From: Rhizophagus irregularis | Taxonomy: Eukaryota > Glomeromycota > Glomeromycetes > Glomerales > Glomeraceae | NCBI RefSeq assembly: GCF_026210795.1 | Contig: NC_089439.1 | Location: forward strand, 868,001-932,000 | Direction: 5' to 3' | Length of the DNA: 64,000 nucleotides | Shown here: positions 11,450 through 26,060 of the stretch, piece by piece | Layout: the number at the start of each line of letters is the position of its first letter | Numbering within the stretch: position 1 is the first letter of the stretch | The notes under the pieces: generated by a model | Told to the model about the DNA's origin: nothing | What the model saw: only the letters and a program-made list of their open reading frames with translations | Databases searched by the model: none | Program-made: the position numbers and the translations under genes

Positions 11450-12860
11450 TTTAAAGCAATAAAATGGATTTATTATATCTGATGAAATGTAGAAGAACTT
11501 ATTCAAGATCAAAACAAATTTATTGTTTTAATAAAATCTTTATTAATTATTTTTGAAAATCCACTTTATCAATATTTGCCTGGAATTCTTCATTTAGTTA
11601 CTTTGCAGATCCAACACCTTTTGGTTATTATGGTAAATTAAATGTGACCTGGGTTGCTGTATTGAAAAATTTGCATAACACCAATGCGCGCGCATAGGTG
11701 AAGAACTTCGAGATAAAGTTTATAATTTATCAAAAGTTTAAGAAATCATAAAAAAACGATATTTATTTCTTATTAATTTACTTACGGGATTTCAAGAAAT
11801 TATACGTCAAAGAACCAAGAAATTACTTAAGGTTACATTAAATATTACACCAGGACTCTTATCAACATTAGCAACGGGAGTTGCTTCTCCAATGATGATT
11901 GTTCGAATTATGTTGATGATTCAACATAATTTATTGTGGTACTGAAAATATAATTAGTAAAAAATTTCGGGAAATGGTATTAATGGAATATTTTTTTTTT
12001 TTTTTGAGCCATTTAGAAAAAAAGAATAGTGTGATGTACTGATGTTGCTAATAATTCTATTTTAGATTCTAAATTTAATGAAATATCAGTTATATAAAGA
12101 AGTTCGTGTTGATCATCATAATTCAAATGAAATAACAATAATAGTATTAATTGTATATATAACAAAAAAAATCAACAATATTAAATTATTTAGATGTAAA
12201 AGAATTGTATTACAAATAATTTATAAAAAAAAAAATTAATATAATAAAACAAACATTTATTTTTATTTAGAGAATTCAAAGAATTTACGTTAAATCATTT
12301 GTGATCGACATGTCCGATAAAAAAAAAATGACGAAACTCGGTGCTTATCGTAGTACCGTCAAACTTAATCTGGACCAAGAAACCGGAAAGAAGAAGAAAG
12401 GGGAAAAAAATAATAATTAGAAATCTCAGTCTTAAGAAGCCGGAATGAAGGAGAATATAAAGAAAATAATAAATAGAAAAAAAAATGGGTTTAAAAAAAA
12501 ACAGAAAGGAGGAGAAATAAAAGGAAAAGTAATGGTTAGAAATCCGAATTTAAGAAACTGGAAAGAATGAGAAAATAAAAAAAATCTGGTCTTAAAGAAC
12601 CGGAACAAATATTAATAAAAAATCAAAAAAAAATTGTTCCAAAAGGAACCAGAAAATAAAAAAACATAAATAAAAAAAAGAAACCGGCACTTACCATATC
12701 ACAGTACTACGTCAAAAATCATCCACTTAAAAAAGACTAGCGAACGACGTTATAAACAAGTGGGTTCCTTTTTTTAGAAAGCTAACCAACCGCTTTTAGC
12801 AGCGATTGACTGATTTACAAATAGTAATCATTCACTGGTGATTTGTAATTACCTAAGACT
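11450..12860. repeat. Dispersed ~1.4 kb repeat block, copy 1
   Basis: The block aligns by eye along its whole length with 39120-40860, including TTTATTATATCTGATGAAA, the decayed coding part and the purine-rich part with AAACCGGAAAGAAG. Copy 1 lacks the 206-base insertion present in copy 2. Confidence 0.8.
11757..11945 (+). pseudogene. Decayed coding remnant in repeat block, copy 1
   Basis: An open frame of about 62 codons reads through FQEIIRQRTKKLLK to TGA at 11943, although it has no start codon. A coding-like stretch in another frame (around 11550-11660) precedes it. The equivalent frame in the other copy (near 39490-39600) reads the same protein with substitutions and then a stop, so both copies derive from one former gene. 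The family is not recognised. Confidence 0.5.
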
Positions 12861-15800
12861 AAATGATCTACCAGTTACTGTGATTTCGTATGCTTGTACT
12901 TGTGATGCACATAATGCATTTTACATAAATATTATTACCATATATATCCATACTAATAAAGGCGTTTAATGATAAAAAAAAAAAGAAAAAAAGATATATA
13001 CATTATCTTTCCCAGTCATAAAGAATTTTAATACAAATTATATAGTAATGGCTCACAAAAATGATAAAGGTAATAATCATATGTATAGTATAAACATTTA
13101 ATACAATTAGAATTCCAATATTTTAACAAATTTATAATACGACTAACTATATTATACAAAAATAATATTAAATAATTTTATTTTATTTATTTTACATAAT
13201 ATTCAAATAACTAAATTTTATTATTTGTTTAATATTTTATATAATTCAACTAATTATATTCTTAATTTAAATAACTAGATTGTAAGTGATATTTAATTTA
13301 CAATAAATACTTTTGTATTATATTTATATTCGACTAATAATTAATTAATAATACTAGGGTGTAAGTTAAAGATGCCTATATTCCTATTATTTATATAATT
13401 TAAGCTAACTAAATTCTTTATTTAAAAAATTATTTAATAATATAGCAAGTAAGCTATTTATTTAATTCTATTATTACTTATTTATACAAATATTTACATA
13501 TAATTTAAACTAACTAAATTCTTTATCTAAAAATTGTTTTGTAATTTCTTTTAGTTGGTAAGTTATAAGTTATTTATTTAATTTTATTATTTCATATTTA
13601 TATAATATTTATATATAATTAAACTAACTAAAATTCTTTATTTAAAAAATTCTTTATATAGATAGTAAGTTATTTCTCTAATTCTATTATTACTTATTTA
13701 TATAATATTTTCATATAATTTAACTAAATTCTTTATTTAAAAATTATTTAATAATATAGAGGGTAAGTTATTTATTTATAATAGTTACATATAATTTGAA
13801 CTAATTAAATTTTTTATTTAAAAAATTATTTAATAATATAGGGAGTAAGTTATTTGTTTAATTCTATTATTACTTATTTATATATATAATATTTACATAT
13901 AATTTAAACTAATCATTAAAAAATATTTAATATATAGAATGTAAGTTATTTATTTAATTTTTTTATTATTTATTTATATAATATTTCATATAATTTAAAC
14001 TAATTAAATTCTTTATTTAAAAAAATTATTTAATAATATAGGGAGTAAGTTATTTATTTAACAGTTAATTCAATTACTATATAATATTTAACTACTAAAT
14101 TCTTTATTTATAAATTATTTAACAATATAGAGAGTAAGTTATTTATTTAATTCATATTATATTTACATATAATTTAAACTAACCAAATTCTTTATTTAAA
14201 AAATTATTTAATAATATAGAAAGTAAGTTATTTGTTTAATCCTATTATTACTTATTTATATATATTTATATATAATATAAACTGATTAAATTCTTTATTT
14301 AAAAAATTATTTTATAGATGGTAAATTATTTATTTAGCTCTACTATTTTTATTTATATAATATTTATATAATTTAAACTAACTAAAAAAATTATTTAAAT
14401 AATATAGAGAGTAAGTTATTTATTTAATTCTATTATTACTTATTTATAATATTTTCATATAATTTAACTAAATTCTTTATTTAAAAAATTATTTAATAAT
14501 ATAGAGGGTAAGTTATTAATTTATAATAGTTACATATAATTTGAACTAATTAAATTTTTTATTTAAAAATATATCTAATAATATAGAGAGTAAGTTATTT
14601 ATTTAATTTTATTATTACTTATTATATAATATTTATATATAATTTAAACTGATTAAATTCTTTATTTAAAAAATTATTTTGTAATTTCTTTTAGTTGGTA
14701 AGTTATAAGTTATTTATTTAATTTTATTATTTCATATTTATATAATATTTATATATAACTAAAATTCTTTATTTAAAAAATTCTTTATATAGAGAGTAAG
14801 TTAATTCTCTAATTCTATTATTACTTATTTATATAATATTTTCATATAATTTAACTAAATTCTTTATTTAAAAAATTATTTAATAATATAGAGGGTAAGT
14901 TATTAATTTATAATAATTACATATAATTTGAACTAATTAAATTTTTTATTTAAAAATATATCTAATAATATAGAGAGTAAGTTATTTATTTAATTTTTTA
15001 TTACTTATTTATATAATATTTATATATAATTTAAACTGATTAAATTCTTTATTTAAAAAATTATTTTGTAATTTCTTTTAGTTGGTAAGTTATAAGTTAT
15101 TTGTTTAATTTTATTATTTCATATTTATATAATATTTATATATAATTTAAACTAACTAAAATTCTTTATTTAAAAAATTCTTTATATAGAGAGTAAGTTA
15201 ATTCTCTAATTCTATTATTACTTATTTATATAATATTTCATATAATTTAACTAAATTCTTTATTTAAAAAATTATTTAATAATATAGAGGGTAAGTTATT
15301 AATTTATAATAATTACATATAATTTGAACTAATTAAATTTTTTATTTAAAAATATATCTAATAATATAGAGAGTAAGTTATTTATTTAATTTTTTATTAC
15401 TTATTTATATAATATTTATATATAATTTAAACTGATTAAATTCTTTATTTAAAAAATTATTTTGTAATTTCTTTTAGTTGGTAAGTTATAAGTTATTTAT
15501 TTAATTTTATTATTTCATATTTATATAATATTTATATATAATTTAAACTAACTAAAATTCTTTATTTAAAAAATTCTTTATATAGAGAGTAAGTTAATTC
15601 TCTAATTCTATTATTACTTATTTATATAATATTTCATATAATTTAACTAAATTCTTTATTTAAAAAATTATTTAATAATATAGAGGGTAAGTTATTAATT
15701 TATAATAGTTACATATAATTTGAACTAATTAAATTTTTTATTTAAAAAATTATTTAATTATATAGAGAGTAAGTTATTTATTTAATTCTATTATTACTTA

Positions 15801-16903
15801 TTTATATAATATTTACATATAATTTAAACTGATTAAATTCTTTATTTAAAAAATTATTTTGTAATTTCTTTTAGTTGGTAAGTTATAAGTTATTTATTTA
15901 ATTTTATTATTTCATATTTATATAATATTTATATATTTTAAACTAACTAAAATTCAAATTCTTTACTTTATATAGAAAGTAAGTTATTTCTCTAATTCTA
16001 TTATTACTTATTTATATAATATTTTCATATAATTTAACTGAATTCTTTATTTAAAAATTATTTAATAATATAGAGGGTAAGTTATTTATTTATAATAGTT
16101 ACATATAATTTGAACTAATTAAATTTTTTATTAAAAAAATTATTTAATAATATAGGGAGTAAGTTATTTGTTTAATTCTATTATTACTTATTTATAAAAT
16201 AATTATATACAATTTAAACTAACTAAATTTTTATTTAAAAAATTATTTTGTAATTTTTTTTAGTTGGTAAGTTATTAGTTATTTATTTAATTCTATTATT
16301 ACTTATTTATATATATAATATTTACATATAATTTAAACTAATCTTTAAAAAATATTTAATATATAGAATGTAAGTTATTTATTTAATTTTTTTATTATTT
16401 ATTTATATAATATTTCATATAATTTAAACTAATTAAATTCTTTATTTAAAAAAATTATTTAGGGAGTAAGTTATTCATTTAACAGTTAATTCAATTACTA
16501 TATAATATTTAACTACTAAATTCTTTATTTATAAATTATTTAACAATATAGAGAGTAAGTTATTTATTTAATTTATAATATATTTACATATAATTTAAAC
16601 TAATTAAATTTTTTATTTAAAAAATTATTTAATTATATAGAGAGTAAGTTATTTATTTAATTCTATTATTACTTATTTATATAATATTTACATATAATTT
16701 AAACTGATTAAATTCTTTATTTAAAAAATTATTTTGTAATTTCTTTTAGTGGGTAAGTTATAAGTTATTTATTTAATTTTATTATTTCATATTTATGTAA
16801 TATTTATATATAATTTAAACTAACTAAAATTCTTTATTTAAAAAATTATTTATATAGAGAGTAAGTTATTTCTCTAATTCTATTATTACTTATTTATATA
16901 ATA

Positions 16904-17169
16904 GGCAATTTCTATTTGTACACAGGGTGTTTAAACACGGGTCATATTAGTAGATTAAAAACGGCATTCAAAACCTCCTTTAATGCCTTAAGTAAACTTG
17001 CAGAGCAGGTGAAAATACATATATTTATCTGTAATATAATAAGAATAAAAGTAAAAGAGTATAATGTCGGTAGCATTCAATTTCAAATTAAAAAACAAAA
17101 AATTAGTCTATTAAAAATTATATTTATATGACCCGTGTACAAACACCCCGTGTAAACTTAGAAATTTTC
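16904..17169. mobile_element. 266-base MITE inserted in the satellite
   Basis: The insertion interrupts a monomer. Its ends form inverted repeats about 45 bases long, sharing AATTTCTA, the block GGGTGTTT and ACACGGGTCATAT. It is flanked on each side by TATATAATA (16895-16903, 17170-17178), a 9-base target duplication, although the AT-rich site leaves 8 or 9 possible. The short ORF inside is a by-product of the sequence, not a transposase. Confidence 0.8.
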
Positions 17170-20100
17170 TATATAATATTTTCATATAATTTAACTAAAT
17201 TCTTTATTTAAAAAATTATTATTTAATAATATAGAGGGTAAGTTATTTATTTATAATAGTTACATATAATTTGAACTAATTAAATTTTTTATTTAAAAAA
17301 TTATTTAATAATATAGAGAGTAAGTTATTTGTTTAATTCTATTATTACTTATTTATATTATATTTACATATAATTTAAGCTGATTAAATTTTTTATTTAA
17401 AAAAATTATTTTGTAATTTCTTTTAGTGGGTAAGTTATAAGTTATTTATTTAATTTTATTATTTCATATTTATATAATGTTTATATATAATTTAAACTAA
17501 CTAGTAAAATTCTTTATTTAAAAAATTCTTTATATAGAAAGTAAGTTATTTGTTTAATTCTATTATTACTTATTTATATAATATTTCATATAATTTAACT
17601 AAATTCTTTATTTAAAAAATTATTTAATAATATAGAAAGTAAGTTATTAATTTATAATAGTTACATATAATTTGAACTAATTAAATTTTTTATTTAAAAA
17701 ATTATTGATTATATAGAGAGTAAGTTATTTATTTAATTCTATTATTACTTATTTATATAATATTTACATATAATTTAAACTGATTAAATTCTTTATTTAA
17801 AAAATTATTTTGTAATTTCTTTTAGTGGGTAAGTTATAAGTTATTTATTTAATTTTATTATTTCATATTTATATAATATTTATATATAATTTAAACTAAC
17901 TAAAATTCAAATTCTTTACTTAAAAAATTCTTTATATAGAAAGTAAGTTATTTCTCTAATTATATTATTACTTATTTATATAATATTTTCATATAATTTA
18001 ACTAAATTCTTTATTTAAAAATTATTTAATAATATAGATGGTAAGTTATTAATTTATAATAGTTACATATAATTTGAACTAATTAAATTTTTATTTAAAA
18101 ATTATTTAATTATATAGAGAGTAAGTTATTTATTTAATTCTATTATTACTTATTTATATAATATTTACATATAATTTAAACTGATTAAATTCTTTATTTA
18201 AAAAATTATTTTGTAATTTCTTTTAGTGGGTAAGTTATAAGTTATTTATTTAATTTTATTATTTCATATTTATATAATATTTATATATAATTTAAACTAA
18301 CTAAAATTCAAATTCTTTACTTAAAAAATTCTTTATATAGAAAGTAAGTTATTTCTCTAATTCTATTATTACTTATTTATATAATATTTTCATATAATTT
18401 AACTAAATTCTTTATTTAAAAATTATTTAATAATATAGATGGTAAGTTATTAATTTATAATAGTTACATATAATTTGAACTAATTAAATTTTTTATTTAA
18501 AAATTATTTAATAATATAGGGAGTAAGTTATTTGTTTATTAATTCTATTATTACTTATTTATATAATATTTATATACAATTTAAACTAACTAAATTTTTT
18601 ATTTAAAAAATTATTTTGTAATTTCTTTTAGTTGGTAAGTTATAAGTTATTTCTCTAATTCTATTATTATTTATTTATATATATAATATTAACATATAAT
18701 TTAAACTAATCTTTAAAAAATATTTAATATATAGAATGTAAGTTATTTATTTAATTTTTTTATTATTTATTTATATAATATTTCATATAATTTAAACTAA
18801 TTAAATTCTTTATTTAATAATAATATAGGGAGTAAGTTATTTATTTAACAGTTAATTCAATTACTATATAATATTTAACTACTAAATTTTTTATTTATAA
18901 ATTATTTAACAATATAGAGAGTAAGTTATTTATTTAATTCATAATATATTTACATATAATTTAAACTAACCAAATTCTTTATTTAAAAAATATTTAATAA
19001 TATAGAGAGTAAGTTATTTGTTTAATTCTATTATTACTTATTTATATAATATTTATATATAATTTAAACTGATTAAATTCTTTATTTAAAAAATTATTTT
19101 GTAATTTCTTTTAGTGCGTAAGTTATAAGTTATTTATTTAATTTTATTATTTCTTATTTATATAATATTTATATATAATTTAAACTAACTAAAATTCTTT
19201 AAAAATTCTTTATATAGTGAGTAAGTTATTTCTCTAATTCTATTATTACTTATTTATATAAAATTTTCATATAATTTACCTAAATTCTTTATTTAAAACA
19301 TTATTATTTAATAATATAGAGGGTAAGTTATTTATTTATAATAGTTACATATAATTTGAACTAATTAAATTTTTTATTTAAAAAATTATTTAATAATATA
19401 GGGAGTAAGTTATTTGTTTAATTCTATTATTACTTATTTATATAATATTTATATATAACTTATACTGATTAAATTCTTTATTTAAAAAAATTATTTTGTA
19501 ATTTCTTTTAGTTGGTAAGTTATAAGTTATTTATTTAATTTATTATGTCTTATTTATATAATATTTATATATAATTTAAACTAACTAAAATTCTTTATTT
19601 AAAAAATTCTTTATATAGAGAGTAAGTTTACTAAGTTATTTTTCTAATTCTATTATTACTTATTTATATAATATTTTCATATAATTTAACTAAATTCTTT
19701 ATTTAAAAAATTATTTAATAATATAGAGGGTAAGTTATTTATTTATAATAGTTACATATAATTTGAACTAATTAAATTTTTTATTTAAAAAATTATTTAA
19801 TAATATAGAGAGTAAGTTATTTGTTTAATTCTATTATTACTTATTTATATAATATTTACATATAATTTAAACTGATTAAATTTTTTATTTAAAAAATTAT
19901 TTTGTAATTTCTTTTAGTTGGTAAGTTATAAGTTATTTACTTAATTTTATTATTTCATATTTATATAATAATTGTATATAATTTAAACTAACTAAAATTC
20001 TTTAAAAATTCTTTATATAGAGAGTAAGTTATTTGTTTAATTCTATTATTACTTATTTATATAATATTTTCATATAATTTAACTAAATTCTTTATTTAAA

Positions 20101-23100
20101 AAATTATTTAATAATATAGAGGGTAAGTTATTTATTTATAGTTACATATAATTTGAACTAATTAAATTTTTTATTTAAAAATTATTTAATTCATAATATA
20201 TTTACATATAATTTAAACTAACCAAATTCTTTATTTAAAAAATTATTTAATAATATAGAGAGTAAGTTATTTGTTTAATTCTATTATTACTTATTTATAT
20301 AATATTTACATATAATTTAAACTGATTAAATTCTTTATTTAAAAAATTATTTTGTAATTTCTTTAGTTGGTAAGTTATAAGTTATTTATTTAATTTTATT
20401 ATTTCATATTTATATAATATTTATATATAATTTAAACTAACTAAAATTCTTTATTTAAAAAATTCTTTATATAGAGAGTAAGTTATTTCTCTAATTCTAT
20501 TATTACTTATTTATATAATATTTTCATATAATTTAACTAAATGTTTTATTTAAAAATTATTTAATAATATAGATGGTAAGTTATTAATTTATAATAGTTA
20601 CATATAATTTGAAATAATTAAATTTTTTATTTAAACATTATTTAATAATATAGGAAGTAAGTTATTTGTTTAATTCTATTATTACTTATTTATATAATAT
20701 TTATATACAATTTAAACTAACTAAATTTTTTATTTAAAAAATTATTTTGTAATTTTTTGTAGTTGGTAAGTTATAAGTTATTTCTCTAATTCTATTATTA
20801 CTTATTTATATATATAATATTTACATATAATTTAAACTAATCATTAAAAAATATTTAATATGTAGAATGTAAGTTATTTATTTAATTTTTTTATTATTTA
20901 TTTATATAATATTTCATATAATTTAAACTAATTAAATTTTTTATTTAAAAAAATTATTTAATAATATAGGGAGTAAGTTATTCATTTAACAGTTAATTCA
21001 ATTACTATATAATATTTAACTACTAAATTCTTTATTTATAAATTATTTAACAATATAGAGAGTAAGTTATTTATTTAATTCATAATATATTTACATATAA
21101 TTTAAACTAACCAAATTCTTTATTTAAAAAATATTTAATAATATAGACAGTAAGTTATTTGTTTAATTCTATTATTACTTATTTATATAATATTTATATA
21201 TAATTTAAACTGATTAAATTCTTTATGTAAAAAATTATTTTGTAATTTCTTTTAGTGCGTAAGTTATAAGTTATTTATTTAATTTTATTATTTCTTATTT
21301 ATATAATATTTATATATAATTTAAACTAACTAAAATTCTTTAAAAATTCTTTATATAGTGAGTAAGTTATTTGTTTAATTCTATTATTACTTATTTATAT
21401 AATATTTTCATATAATTTAACTAAATTCTTTATTTAAAAAATTATTTAATAATATAGAGGGTAAGTTATTTATTTATAGTTACATATAATTTGAACTAAT
21501 TAAATTTTTTATTTAAAAATTATTTAATTCATAATATATTTACATATAATTTAAACTAACCAAATTCTTTATTTAAAAAATTATTTAATAATATAGAGAG
21601 TAAGTTATTTGTTTAATTCTATTATTACTTATTTATATAATATTTACATATAATTTAAACTGATTAAATTCTTTATTTAAAAAATTATTTTGTAATTTCT
21701 TTTAGTGGGTAAGTTATAAGTTACTTATTTAATTTTATTATTTCATATTTATATAATATTTATATATAATTTAAACTAACTAATATTCTTTATTTAAAAA
21801 ATTCTTTATATAGATAGTAAGTTAATTCTCTAATTCTATTATTACTTATTTATATGATATTTTCATATAATTTAACTAAATTTTTTATTTAAAAAATTAT
21901 TTAATAATATAGAGAGTAAGTTATTTATTTATAATAGTTACATATAATTTGAACTAATTAAATTTTTTATTTAAAAAATTATTTAATTCATAATATATTT
22001 ACATATAATTTAAACTAACCAAATTCTTTATTTAAAAAATTATTTAATAATATAGAGAGTAAGTTATTTGTTTAATTCTATTATTACTTATTTATATAAT
22101 ATTTACATATAATTTAAACTGATTAAATTTTTTATTTAAAAAATTATTTTGTAATTTCTTTTAGTTGGTAAGTTATAAGTTATTTACTTAATTTTATTAT
22201 TTCATATTTATATAATATTTGTATATAATTTAAACTAACTAAAATTCATTTAAAAAATTCTTAATATAGAGAGTAAGTTATTTGTTTAATTCTATTATTA
22301 CTTATTTATATAATATTTTCATATAATTTAACTAAATTCTTTATTTAAAAAATTATTTAATAATATAGAGGGTAAGTTATTTATTTATAGTTACATATAA
22401 TTTGAACTAATTAAATTTTTTATTTAAAAATTATTTAATTCATAATATATTTACATATAATTTAAACTGACCAAATTCTTTATTTAAAAAATTATTTAAT
22501 AATATAGAGAGTAAGTCATTTGTTTAATTCTATTATTACTTATTTATATAATATTTACATATAATTTAAACTGATTAAATTCTTTATTTAAAAAATTATT
22601 TTGTAATTTCTTTTAGTTGGTAAGTTATAAGTTATTTATTTAATTTTATTATTTCATATTTATATAATATTTATATATAATTTAAACTAACTAAAATTCT
22701 TTATTTAAAAAATTCTTTATATAGAGAGTAAGTTATTTCTCTAATTCTATTATTACTTATTTATATAATATTTTCATATAATTTAACTAAATTCTTTATT
22801 TAAAAATTATTTAATAATATAGATGGTAAGTTATTTATTTATAATAGTTACATATAATTTGAACTAATTAAATTTTTTATTTAAACATTATTTAATAATA
22901 TAGGGAGTAAGTTATTTGTTTAATTCTATTATTACTTATTTATATAATATTTATATACAATTTAAACTAACTAAATTTTTTATTTAAAAAATTATTTTGT
23001 AATTTTTTTTAGTTGGTAAGTTATAAGTTATTTCTCTAATTCTATTATTACTTATTTATATATATAATATTTACATATAATTTAAACTAATCATTAAAAA

Positions 23101-24500
23101 TATTTAATATGTAGAATGTAAGTTATTTATTTAATTTTTTTATTATTTATTTATATAATATTTCATATAATTTAAACTAATTAAATTCTTTATTTAAAAA
23201 AATTATTTAATAATGTAGGGAGTAAGTTATTCATTTAACAGTTAATTCAATTACTATATAATATTTAACTACTAAATTCTTTATTTATAAATTATTTAAC
23301 AATATAGAGAGTAAGTTATTTATTTGATTCATAATATATTTACATATAATTTAAATTAACCAAATTCTTTATTTAAAAAATTATTTAATAATATAGAGAG
23401 TAAGTCATTTGTCTAATTCTATTATTACTTATTTATATAATATTTACATATAATTTAAACTGATTAAATTTTTTATTTAAAAAATTATTTTGTAATTTCT
23501 TATAGTGGGTAAGTTATAAGTTATTTATTTAATTTTATTATTTCATATTTATATAATATTTATATATAATTTAAACTAACTAAAATTCTTTATTTAAAAA
23601 AACATTATTATTTAATAATATAGAGGGTAAGTTATTTCTCTAATTCTATTATTACTTATTTATATAATATTATCATATAATTTAACTAAACTCTTTATTT
23701 AAAAATTATTATTATTTAATGATATAGAGGGTAAGTTATTTATTTATAATAGTTACATATAATTTGAACTAACTAAATTTTTTATTTAAAAAATTATTTA
23801 ATAATATAGAGAGTAAGTTATTTGTTTAATTTTATTATTAACTTATTTATATAATATTTACATATAATTTAAGCTGATTAAATTCTTTATTTAAAAAAAT
23901 TATTTTGTAATTTCTTTTAGTTGGTAAGTTATAAGTTATTTATTTAATTTTATTATTTCATATTTATATAATATTTGCATATAATTTAATTAAATTCTTT
24001 ATTTAAAAAATTATTTAATAATATAGAGGGTAAGTTATTAATTTATAATAATTCATATAATTTGAACTAATTAAATTTTTTATTTAAAAATTATTTAATA
24101 ATATAGAGAGTAAGTTATTTGTTTAATTCTATTATTACTTATTTATATAATATTTACATATAATTTAAACTGATTAAATTCTTTATTTAAAAAATTATTT
24201 TGTAATTGCTTTTAGTGGGTAAGTTATAAGTTATTTATTTAATTTTATTATTTCATATTTATATAAAATTTATATATAATTTAAACTAATTAATATTTTT
24301 TATTTAAAAAATTTTTTATATAGATAGTAAGTTAATTCTCTAATTCTATTATTACTTATTTATATAATATTTTCATATAATTTAACAAAATTCTTTATTT
24401 AAAAATTATTTAATAATATAGGTGGTAAGTTATTTATTTATAATAATTACATATAATTTGAACTAATTAAATTTTTTATTTAAAAAATTATTTAATAATA

Positions 24501-26060
24501 TAGCGTGTAAGTTATTTGTTTAATTCTATTATTACTTATTATATAATATTTATATACAATTTAAGCTGATTAAATTTTTTATTTAAAAAAATTATTTTGT
24601 AATTTCTTTTAGTTGGTAAGTTATAAGTTATTTATTTAATTTTATTATTTCATATTTATATAATATTTATATATAATTAAACTAACTAAAATTCTTTATT
24701 TAAAAAATTCTTTATATAGAAAGTAAGTTATTTCTCTAATTTTATTATTACTTATTTATATAATATTTTCACATAATTTAACTAAATTCTTTATTTTAAT
24801 ATATAGAGGGTAAGTTATTTATTTATAATAGTAGTTTAATATATATAATTTGAACTAATTAAATTTTTTATTTAAAAAATTATTTAATAATATAGCGTGT
24901 AAGTTATTTGTTTAATTCTATTATTACTTATTATATAATATTTATATACAATTTAAGCTGATTAAATTTTTTATTTAAAAAAATTATTTTGTAATTTCTT
25001 TTAGTTGGTAAGTTATAAGTTATTTATTTAATTTTATTATTTCATATTTATATAATATTTATATATAATTAAACTAACTAAAATTCTTTATTTAAAAAAT
25101 TCTTTATATAGAAAGTAAGTTATTTCTCTAATTTTATTATTACTTATTTATATAATATTTTCACATAATTTAACTAAATTCTTTATTTTAATATATAGAG
25201 GGTAAGTTATTTATTTATAATAGTAGTTTAATATATATAATTTGAACTAATTAAATTTTTTATTTAAAAAATTATTTAATAATATAGCGTGTAAGTTATT
25301 TGTTTAATTCTATTATTACTTATTTATATAATATTTACATATAATTTAAACTGATTAAATTCTTTATTTAAAAAATTATTTTGTAATTTCTTTTAGTTGG
25401 TAAGTTATAAATTGTTTATTTAATTTTATTATTTCATATTTATATAATATTTATATATAATTTAAACTAACTAAAATTCTTTATTTAAAAAATTCTTTAT
25501 ATAGAAAGTAAGTTATTTCTCTAATTCTATTATTACTTTTTATATAATAATTTAACTAAATTCTTCATTTAAAAAATTATTTAATAATATAGGTGGTAAG
25601 TTATTTATTTAATAATAGTTACATATAATTTGAACTAATTAAATTTTTTATTTAAAAATTTATTTAATAATACTATAGAGAGTAAGTTATTTCTCTAATT
25701 CTATTATTACTTTTTATATAATGTTTTTATATAATTTAACTAAATTCTTCATTTAAAAAATTATTTAATAATATAGGTGGTAAGTTATTTATTTAATAAT
25801 AGTTACATATAATTTGAACTAATTAAATTTTTTATTTAAAAATTTATTTAATAATACTATAGAGAGTAAGTTATTTCTCTAATTCTATTATTACTTTTTA
25901 TATAATGTTTTTATATAATTTAACTAAATTCTTCATTTAAAAAATTATTTAATAATATAGGTGGTAAGTTATTTATTTAATAATAGTTACATATAATTTG
26001 AACTAATTAAATTTTTTATTTAAAAATTTATTTAATAATACTATAGAGAGTAAGTTATTT
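24501..26060. repeat. Near-identical recent duplications inside the satellite (392 and 184 bases)
   Basis: The rare variant TAGCGTGTAAG occurs at 24501, 24893 and 25285, exactly 392 bases apart, with almost identical sequence between. Just downstream a 184-base unit marked by ATACTATAGAGAGTAAG recurs at about 25672, 25856 and 26040. These are the youngest parts of the array. Confidence 0.85.

Noticed and set aside
16916..17131. 71-codon ORF inside the satellite
   Set aside because: It starts within the inverted end of the 16904 MITE and has no protein-like motif.
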